Below are positions 56,611 to 64,000 of a stretch of 64,000 bases of DNA, one piece after another. The DNA is from Reticulascus tulasneorum (taxonomy: Eukaryota > Ascomycota > Sordariomycetes > Glomerellales > Reticulascaceae). The stretch's first letter is position 1, and each line of letters opens with the position of its first letter. The notes under the pieces are model-generated. The model saw only the letters and a program-made list of their open reading frames with translations, did not search any database and was not told the DNA's origin. A program made the translations under genes and the position numbers. Location of the stretch: positions 3,658,001 to 3,722,000 of the forward strand of contig LSAX01000005.1 in NCBI GenBank assembly GCA_001557505.1. Direction: 5' to 3'.

Positions 56611-58643
56611 CTATCTCTGCCCCGGTGCTCCAACCTCCTGCGCCGTATCAATCATCCACTCAAGAAACTGAATATGCTCGACCCCCAAGTCACGCTTGAG
56701 ATTAGCGTCCGAAGTAAGACACACCACGTTTCCCTTGCCGATTTGCCATTGCCCCGGATCCCTAACACCATGGGGTTCGATGAGATAATCCCTGAACTTC
56801 GCAAATTTCTTGACTCTGTTAGAGCATCAGCGACGTCAGCCCCTGCATTCTCACTTTAGGGGGATGCTACAGAACACCTACGTGTTGTCGGCGAATTTAC
56901 TCTCGAGAAGCCAGCCGTTAAACCACAACGGGTTCCCTTGAAGGTCTAGATGCAGTAGTTGAGAGGAGCACAGGGTGTAATTCCCGGGTGTGGTCGTGTT
57001 ATGCTCGACCTCTTTGACGAGGCCCATGCTGGCGGCATCGCCTTGATGGAAAGTGTATCCAGGATCGCCGGCCAATTCCCACCCAATCCAAAATGTCTCC
57101 TTGTCGCCTTATTCGTATGTCAGTCCTTTTGAAGTATGCGGATGAAGTGCGGCTGGTTCAACCTACCGTACATCATCTCGTAGACACCAGCGCTTCCCTC
57201 GCCCTTATCACGGTCCGGTCCGTTCATAAGAGTGACGAAGAGCAGAGCGACGAAATGCCTCCACTTGTCTACAACCACCACACCAGACTCCTGCATATGG
57301 CCGCTCTCCCCGGTCCATAGCCTACTCTTTCGGACATTCTTACTGATTGGTTGCGGTAAGATTTGCTGCAACCACCGTTTCTTGCTCTCGGGCATAACAA
57401 GTCGATCTCTAAAGAACAGTGCGCCGGTCTTACTGTAGCCCGGATCGTCAAATAGCTCCTCGGGGTTACGGAAAAAGGCGCTGTCCGCGTCGATGAACAT
57501 AACCTCTCGGAACGAGGACAGCAGCATGGCGAACGGCTTCGCGGCCCACCCCGCCAATTTCCAGCCCTCGTCCGCGACCATCTGCGCAATATCGCGTGTG
57601 ATGACGCCGGGGATTGCTTCCAGCTCCGCGCGGTAGTCATCACCGAGGTCGGATTCGCCCAGGTACATTACCTCAATAGGGAGGGTGCAGCCCAGCTTGC
57701 GGAATGAGGCAATGATTGTCAGGAGGTAAGGGGCCTGTTCGTCTCTCGCCGATAGGACGATGCCGCGACCACCTCGCGCGAAGGATGATTTGAGCTCTAG
57801 CAGGTCTGGGTAAAATGGGTAATACCAAGGAAATAGGAGCTTCGTGAATTTAGCCATGAAGCTGCGGTACTGTTCATATGCATGAACGTTCCAGGCAAGG
57901 GAGTGCACTCCTGATGAGAAATCTTCCTCGTCGTTTTCTGCATTCTTATCAGCCGCATAGGTCCCCTTGAGGTACTGAACCACATCGTTGCGGACAAATG
58001 CATCGCCCTCGTCATTTTGGGAAAGATGGACGCTCTCCCAGGCTGCAAAGAAGTCCTTGAACGCTGTAACCCTCAGGCCGAGCTCACGCAGCTTCTCTTT
58101 CCCATTGCCAGAGACGGCCCGCAAATAGTCTCGAGAGTGTATCTCGCCAGGCATTTTGGAAATCAGCTTCTGTATGGCTTCATCGAATTCTTTGTTCTTT
58201 TCCCAAGGATGGTTGGGTTTGGTCTTGTGTTTTTGTGATGAAGAGTGGGGTGATAACGGTTTCCGCGGCGTTGAATCCCAGGGATCGGGCACTTTGGCAT
58301 CATGCTCATTAGCTTCAGGATTTTGGTCCATAATCTCATCCTTTTCACCGAATACGACTTGGCTGCGCTTCTCTCGGTCCTCTTGTAACTCATGTTGGCG
58401 ATTCACAACAATCTTTTCTATCCGTTGCTCCCGTCCAGCGTGATCTGCACTTGGAATGCCCTCTCTCGAAGGTCCTGGCCCTCCTCTGTTTACCAAGTAC
58501 AGACATGTCGTGATGCAAACTAGGAGAATTATGAGCAAATTTCTCTGCCGCGGTCGTAATCCTTTAGTAGAGACTCCGTTTGACAAACCAATCAGGCCAT
58601 GTCGTGATCGACCCTCCTTTGGCAAACCCCTGAACCTGAACAT
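56611..58643 (-). CDS. Alpha-1,3-mannosyltransferase, Mnn1-like (GT71), 635 aa
   Basis: Three exons on the minus strand: 58643-57167, 57107-56882 and 56815-56611. It is a type II Golgi protein: a short cytosolic basic part, a membrane anchor at about 35-50 (NLLIILLVCITTCLYLV), a charged stem, then the catalytic domain. Landmarks are GRGIVLSARDEQAPYLLTIIASFRKLGC, LPIEVMYLGESDL, and VMFIDADSAFF, whose DAD is the metal- and sugar-nucleotide-binding DxD. HMQESGVVVVDKWRH, FWIGWELAGDPGY and NTTTPGNYTLCSSQLLHLD follow. These are GT71 features. The enzyme adds terminal alpha-1,3-mannose from GDP-mannose to N- or O-linked mannans. The intron 1 acceptor is AAG (57108-57110). Exon 3 begins within NTVKKFAKFRDYL and ends with the stop at 56611. 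Confidence 0.9.
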
Positions 58644-60288
58644 GACTAGCGCCTGGCACGTGGTAAGAAGACAATGATTCCTTGCGGGCTTTCAAAATGG
58701 CTTTCTGGCTGATTTAAAGGCCCTCATGAAGAGCTTCTGTCGGGTTTCCAACCCCTTGGCAAGGGATTAGGCGTGGCTGAGTCGCAAGTTAAAGTCGAAA
58801 GAGCTCCTATAATATTTCTCAATCGCGTCTAGAACATGTCGCCTAACTAGGGACACAATGAAATGGGTCAAGGACAAGGCAAAGACCCATATAGGTGGTT
58901 CTTCGTATATATTGCGAGTTCTGCGAGACTAGGTAGGCCCGACGTGTCTAGCATTTTTATGTAAGTCCATTCCAACATCGCATTCCAACGCGGGTCCAGT
59001 TGAGTTATCCGCCTCGACTCAAGGGAGAGGCACATTCCTTAGCTTGCTGCTCATCTAATATCTACTTAAATGGCTACATATGCCCTTGCATTGCGCGGAA
59101 ATCCCCTCGAGAGCCTCAATGCCTCTCAAATTTCAGGGAAAAGCAAATATTTGTAGCCAATGCATCCCTCCCAAAAAAAGGGATCAATCCTTATGTCTCA
59201 CCCACCTTAGCCAGCTACATGGGCTTGACCGTGAAGATAATTGACACGATGCAGAAGAATATCACCAACAAAAGAAAGGGACTGGAAGACACAATAGTTT
59301 GGGTTGCCAAGTCCCCAGATTGAACAAACTTAACGGCAGGCGGTGCATCACTGGCACATATCTCTCTTGAGGGACTCCTACGCAATGAGTAGAAGTCCCA
59401 GGCGCATATATGGCCTGCAGATAGCGCCTCGAGGATCTCGCCATTTATTTTTGTCACCCTGCACAAGTTGGCACATCTCCTTAGAAACATCGTCAAGAGT
59501 AGCACCAAGGACGGGTTGCCTGCTTCTCTGGGCGACGGGGTCGTCTGAGCCCAGGAAGGAGTCACGTGCTGACCCCCCTGAAGACATGTTGACCGCCAGG
59601 ATTTTAGGAGCATTCTGGAGAAGGATATTTTCTTCACGAAGAGAATTCCATCTCACTTTGTAACTAATAGGTATTAACCAATGTACCATCATGAGCCGGA
59701 TCCTTTTAACCGAATCGCGGTTTACGGATTGCTTCAAAAATTGGCAGTACTCCATCAACCTAATGAATGATCAAGCGTCTCCCGCCAGATGCGGTCTAGC
59801 AGCGTCCCCAATTAGGCACGTGGAGGAGTGCTGTTGTCCAGTCATTGCATCGGACTTGAGCACGCCCTCCAAGGGGATCCAATTCCTGGGTCGTCTTTGA
59901 CTCCCAGTCTCCCTTTATTACATCGCTATACCCACTATAAAGCACACTTAGACTTCGGTGAAGGAAATGACCAGGGAATCAAGAGGGAACTGAGCTGTGA
60001 TTTATTATGAGCGCCAGTGGTCTCCTTTTTGGGAATTTTACGCTCCCGCGGCTAGTACCTAAGAAGCACGCTTGGTAACTTATGCAGTCACTGTAATTAT
60101 CGGATATCTGTTCGGATTACAAAGACTGTACAGAACTTCGGCCCCATTTCATTTCGATGAAATAGTGGAGAGAGAAAGAAATTTTGCGGCGTATTTGGGT
60201 GAGTGCTTCGACTGTCCTCGCTCCGGATTGTCATCAATCGATTCAAACCAGACACGGTCGAATCGCGAGACCGAAAGCAACACTCACC
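58644..60288. other. Intergenic region with a weak minus-strand coding hint
   Basis: About 1.6 kb. On the minus strand between 59589 and 59215 a frame starting MSSGGSARDSFLG and a neighbouring frame with GEILEALSAGHICAWDFYSL, ending in a hydrophobic tail (PFLLLVIFFCIVSIIF), could belong to one small tail-anchored protein or a broken gene. No clean splice joins them, so I do not call a gene. The rest shows nothing. Confidence 0.4.
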
Positions 60289-61526
60289 ATGGCAATACGC
60301 GTAGCAACAACACTCGCCCTCGCGGCCATCGCCGTTTTCGGGTACTTCTCCATCGTGGGCCTCGCCGAGGAGAATGGTTGGGTCGCCCTGGTCCGCGAGC
60401 GCCTTGCGCAGGATGACACCATGCTACCAGGCACAAACCTGCCAGCTCGGACCCAGTATACTGGCAACGAGGCCGTGGATTATCTTCTCGCCCAGGTGGT
60501 GCATTTCTCCCACCTTTGTATAAGCGGTCAGCTGCCCAAGCTGTCCATCTTTACCGTCTACATGATGGGCCAGGGGCTAGCGATGCACACGGTTCTGCAG
60601 CTTGAGGGCCTACGCTTCGGGAATGAAGGCACACCCATAGAGCTGTAAGAACCACTTGCTAGGAAACATTACTTCGTTGGCTGAAGGTCACTAACAATGG
60701 ATTTCCGCGCAGCGCAACAGTTTGGGAGACTGTCCTCCGGCTCGTGCCTTGGGGCATCGGCATGCCCATCTATTGCATCGTCTACCTGTGGACTTCACCC
60801 ATCGCTAGGGCATCATCGCCCGCACGCGAGGCCGAGCTGTTGTCGATGCAACCGCTTCACGTCCGTTGCATCACGGGTCTGCTGTCGTTGGGCTATGTTC
60901 TGCCCGCCCTCCTGGCCGCGCTGCCATCCCCGTCCGTGGTTTCGCCTAATCGGCAGCAGCTCTTTTTGGCAATCTGGCAGTTCTTTCCAATACTAGCAGC
61001 ACTTCTCGACCCATTTTTAACCGCAATTGTCCGCGATTTGAACGTCGTCGAGGAATCCGCCTGGGAAACCCCGGCGACGAGAATCCACTATGCTCGGCGC
61101 GTGTATCGGTATATCCTTGGTATCACATCGATAGTTCACTTCTCAGCTCTCGCATTCGGGGTATTTCCGTGGATTCGACCTGCATTTCTTGCCCCGTCAC
61201 ACGGGTTGGCGATCGATCTGAAGGACATATTTGTGCCAATGTCCATTTTCTCCCCTCGTCCGGTCCCCTCCATGGCCGAAGGGAACCTTGCGATTCTGCA
61301 GTACGACTTATACTGCGCAGCCGCTGCTGGGATTCTATGGGTTACGTACATATCGTACGCCTCGTCTGGCTATAGCCCGGTTGCCGCAGTGAAGACAGTA
61401 GTGATGTCGCTGGCTCGGAGCCTGGTGGTTGGACCTGGAGGAGCCATATTGTGGGCATTGTGGGACAGAGATACGAAGACTTTGGCGGCCACCAAGGTTG
61501 TCGTTGAAGAGAAGAAGAATCAATAG
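60289..61526 (+). CDS. Polytopic membrane protein of a type found in fungal metabolite clusters, 389 aa
   Basis: Two exons, 60289-60644 and 60713-61526, joined across a 68-nt phase-2 intron giving IELATVWETVLRLVPWGIGMPI. The protein has about seven to eight hydrophobic helices, starting with ATTLALAAIAVFGYFSIVGLA. Distinctive text includes MQPLHVRCITGLLSLGYVLPALLAALPSPSVVSPNRQQL, in which I see a likeness to integral-membrane proteins of meroterpenoid and indole-diterpene clusters (PaxA/AtmA type), whose precise reactions are not settled. The likeness is from memory of family style, not from a search. No prenyltransferase, terpene synthase or polyketide synthase lies in the window, so a cluster role is unproven. 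Confidence 0.6.
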
Positions 61527-62427
61527 GGCCGGATATGCCTGGCGGATACCCTGGATGATTTGAATGTGTTCATTTGCTTAGAATTACGCTCACTGACCTA
61601 AAATCATACCTCTTGTAGATATAGAGAAGCGCCAGACCAAATATACTGACAATATCCATTGGATTGCCGTAGCGCCTGAGTGGATATCCTAAGAACGAGT
61701 CTCCTAGACAGAATACGGGCTAACTAGTGGTATGGAGGAAGGAGGCGAGCTTTGGTCGTTAACGGTGGTAGCTTAGACCAGATTCGCACAGACGGGGAGT
61801 GGGTTAGGCCGCCAAATATCGCAGAGACTTTGCGCACCGTGTCGGGATGCTTGATCAAACGACAGAGGTTGGTATAAGAGACGAAGTTCGGTTAGTTCAT
61901 GAGATGACACAAAATCACAGAGGGTAGCCAATCGGCATCTTGGCGTCCTTCAATCCAGCATTCATCACATTTTAATCGCCACATCATAGTCCCCACACGC
62001 CATGTTCCTGGAGGCAAATTCTGCGACCGTACCCTTGGGAGCTTTTGCAATACAATTGGAACCTCACAGTACAGTACTTGCAGCCGGTCTGATATGGGAT
62101 ATTATTGTTCCATGAGAATTTTGGCAGTGCTTGTTTTCGAAGAGAAAGTGTTTGGCATCTAGCGTCTTTAATGGGTTTTAAGTGCGTTTCGGCTACGTTG
62201 GCCGGCGCCGCTTTGATAGCCAAGTGGCCCAACGATAGGGTAGGCTCAGACCACTGTTTCGCAACATGAGGCGTATCGGGTTAAGTCGAAACAATTGAAT
62301 ATCGAATGACAATACCTCACTGAAGACTATCGAGAGGGATGGAATAAAACGTCTGGGTATCTCACTTGCGAGTATCCAGTGAATCTTGCTCTTGTCGAAC
62401 TTCACAGCGACAACCATACGCAGCAAC
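61527..62427. other. Intergenic region, no recognised gene
   Basis: About 0.9 kb between two plus-strand genes. The frames seen here are short and unlike known proteins. It should hold the promoter of the UstYa-like gene. Confidence 0.55.
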
Positions 62428-63201
62428 ATGCATCCACCACACGAGCAAGAACCTTTCCTCAATTACCCCAATGACCTCACCATCAATGAGAGTCGCAGGC
62501 ATGGTCGCAGTAAGCTTTATTCACAAATTCTAGTCTCGACGATTACTTCATTGCTTTGGATCGTTGTCATTCTTTTCATCGTACCTGGCCGCTCAACAAA
62601 TGACACCTGCACCAACATGGACAGTCACAAACCTGGCCTGGATGAGGCGTCTTCTAGTACCTCAGACCTACCCCACCAGCAACATAGCCAGGAGCACGAT
62701 GACGAGGCTGCTACCGAAGCTCTTGCCCAAACCCATTACCAGAACGGGGACAGGCACAACATAACGTCAGATGCCAAATTAATCGCCTGTGGCAACTCGG
62801 TAGATGAGGCAAGAAGCCTACATTGCAAATATGATATCCTCCTTAACAGCTGGGTTCCCGAGCCATGTTACACCTCACAAGACATGATATCGGAATACAT
62901 GGAAGATGAAAGCTGGACGGGCTACCGTGATAAGGATCTCACACAGCAGTTGACTGTCCTGGAGATGTCGGAAAGCAGGTTCTACTATACCTCTAGAAGG
63001 GACCACATCAACCACTGCGCTATGATCTGGATGAAGCAGTTCTGGATCTTCTTCGGTCAGACTCTGGCAATGGACACAATGATTGCTAGTCCGGGCCATA
63101 CTGATCATTGTGCTCGGTATCTCTTGGAAGCAAAGTACGACACCACGACTGACGCGACGAAAAACGTTGTCAAGTTCGCGGGCTGTTGGGTAAAAGAGTA
63201 G
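62428..63201 (+). CDS. UstYa-like (DUF3328-type) protein, 257 aa
   Basis: A single uninterrupted frame. It has a cytosolic N-terminus and a membrane helix at about 34-53 (ILVSTITSLLWIVVILFIV), then a Ser/His-rich linker. The conserved part starts with CGNSVDEARSLHCKYD near 121, then SWVPEPCY. Two HxxHC motifs follow: HINHC at 193-197 and HTDHC at 224-228. Paired HxxHC motifs after an N-terminal helix are the mark of UstYa-type proteins, some of which act as copper-dependent oxidases that cyclise ribosomal peptides such as ustiloxin and other dikaritins. Many genomic copies of the CGxSxxEAxxxGC branch have no known substrate. No candidate precursor peptide was seen nearby. The start is the first ATG; the frame upstream has only TTG. 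Confidence 0.7.
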   Translation: MHPPHEQEPFLNYPNDLTINESRRHGRSKLYSQILVSTITSLLWIVVILFIVPGRSTNDTCTNMDSHKPGLDEASSSTSDLPHQQHSQEHDDEAATEALAQTHYQNGDRHNITSDAKLIACGNSVDEARSLHCKYDILLNSWVPEPCYTSQDMISEYMEDESWTGYRDKDLTQQLTVLEMSESRFYYTSRRDHINHCAMIWMKQFWIFFGQTLAMDTMIASPGHTDHCARYLLEAKYDTTTDATKNVVKFAGCWVKE

Positions 63202-63491
63202 GGTTACACACTGTTTGGGTTGCAAAAGAATTATAGCAATCGATGAAGGGCATTGTGGAAGCTAGTGAATCTCAAATCAGAATGATTTCCGGGACTTGGG
63301 TTTTTGAGTCGAGTGCACTCTCTTGGTTATCTATCTAGGGCCAATATCCAGCTGATTTCTGTTTTTCCTTTTTTTTTTAATATTTCTTTTTAAACGCTTG
63401 CTGTACCCTGTTCATGAACATCGTGATTATAGACGGACATTCTCGCCGTAGAATAAGACCCTTGTCTTCTCCACGACTGTGCGGGCAGAGT
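63202..63491. other. Intergenic region between convergent genes
   Basis: Contains the 3' ends of the UstYa-like and BNR genes. A T-rich tract lies at 63366-63394. Nothing else seen. Confidence 0.55.
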
Positions 63492-64000
63492 TTATAAACA
63501 AAAGTCAAGAACAACGATATCTCGTTTCGAATCCTTCACGGCGATTGTAAGTACGGACAGAATCCCATCGTTCTCCAACCTTTTCGAGTCCACTAGCGGC
63601 TCTCCCAGATAGCCGAATTGCTTCCATACTTCAGATGGCTGAGAGTAATGATTGACTTTGCTAGATTTAAGAATGCGAAGGGACGAAGTTGATGCATCCG
63701 GCAGGATCATGTAGACGTCACCATGCTTCGTAGCCAAGCGACCGCGCGCGCTGCTAACTACAGGCCCGATCACGGTACGCGTCCATGTACCTGCGCCACT
63801 TGTGAGAAACATGTGGTGAATGGGGTATAGTTATTACTCACCTTCAGGAGGTCGGTGGTAGTGTTTCCATAGGAGGTCTCCTCCATCCATTGTGTCTCGA
63901 TTCAGCACGTGCACACCGCCGTCTTGATCTACTACTTGGGCTTCCTGGTTCGTCAATCCGTGACCGCGTGGTATCCCGAAAGCCACGATCCCTCGGGAGT
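63492..64000 (-). CDS. BNR-repeat (sialidase-like beta-propeller) family protein, C-terminal part
   Basis: Two exons on the minus strand, 64000-63842 (running off the right edge) and 63790-63492, joined by a 51-nt phase-1 intron giving RPPEGTWTRTVIG. Reading order is SRGIVAFGIPRGHG, AQVVDQDGGVHVLNRD, GDLLWKHYHRPPEGTWTRTVI, GRLATKHGDVYMILPD, SSLRILKSS, GYLGEPLVDSKRL, DGILSVLTIAVKDSKRDIVVLDFCL. Repeating four-stranded beta units of this wording match the BNR_4-type family, which includes sugar lyases acting on plant polysaccharides such as rhamnose-glucuronate chains, as well as sialidase-like proteins. The N-terminal part, catalytic residues and any signal peptide lie beyond the window, so activity cannot be assessed. 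Confidence 0.7.

Noticed and set aside
56674..56859. A short plus-strand frame starting MLDPQVTLEIS
   Set aside because: It is antisense to the last exon of the GT71 gene, which joins in frame and completes that protein.
59215..59589. Possible small tail-anchored protein on the minus strand
   Set aside because: Two frames would have to be joined without a clean donor and acceptor pair; left as a note in the intergenic entry.

Overview
The window is nuclear DNA of a filamentous ascomycete (Pezizomycotina, most likely a sordariomycete). Coding regions are cut by many short introns, mostly about 45-100 nt, with GT donors, CTAAC-like branch sites and YAG acceptors. Genes lie on both strands and each has its own promoter. 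Family content is fungal: a Vps3844/DUF3844 protein, a HET-domain protein, a LaeA-like methyltransferase, a con-13-like protein, a UstYa-like protein, a GT71 mannosyltransferase, and an Lyc1-type acetyltransferase. All gene models were spliced by eye from reading frame, splice signals and family resemblance. No alignment or RNA evidence was available.

Left part (1-13 kb): the 5' end of a possible ubiquitin-conjugating enzyme; an uncharacterised 403-aa membrane protein divergent from a Vps3844-type ER/vacuolar protein; then a compact housekeeping block. In that block an NTR2-like spliceosome disassembly factor is divergent from the snRNP core protein SmG across about 200 bp, and a Cdc25/Ych1-like rhodanese phosphatase converges on SmG. 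After a gene-poor stretch come a secreted L-amino acid oxidase (8 exons) and a convergent DHA1-type MFS exporter.

Middle part (13-35 kb): a two-repeat Myb/SANT regulator; an uncharacterised multi-pass protein; a protein with conserved His and Asn-Cys sites resembling permuted papain-fold proteins; a GH5 glycosidase with a C-terminal membrane tail; a HET-domain protein followed by the remnant of an M14 carboxypeptidase; a DAO-family FAD oxidoreductase; a LaeA-like methyltransferase with a Pro-Glu-Thr repeat tail; xylitol dehydrogenase with an unusual acidic N-terminal exon; and a MARVEL-domain protein with a Gln/Pro/Tyr-rich tail. This is the most accessory-looking part.

Right part (35-64 kb): GH2 beta-mannosidase, Rab4-like GTPase divergent from a short-chain dehydrogenase, an uncharacterised 414-aa protein, a D-2-hydroxyacid dehydrogenase, an Lyc1-like acetyltransferase, a PTR2-type peptide transporter behind a 3.2-kb upstream region, a secreted con-13-like protein carrying an HExxH motif, an Mnn1-like mannosyltransferase, a multi-pass membrane protein of a type seen in metabolite clusters, a UstYa-like protein, and the 3' end of a BNR-repeat gene.

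The genes do not form one pathway. Sub-themes are pre-mRNA splicing (NTR2/SmG), plant-sugar use (GH5, beta-mannosidase, xylitol dehydrogenase, possibly BNR) and nitrogen/amino-acid use (LAAO, DAO-like oxidase, Lyc1-like, PTR2). No tRNA, rRNA, CRISPR array or intact transposon was recognised. Several low-GC, ORF-poor islands could be decayed repeats.
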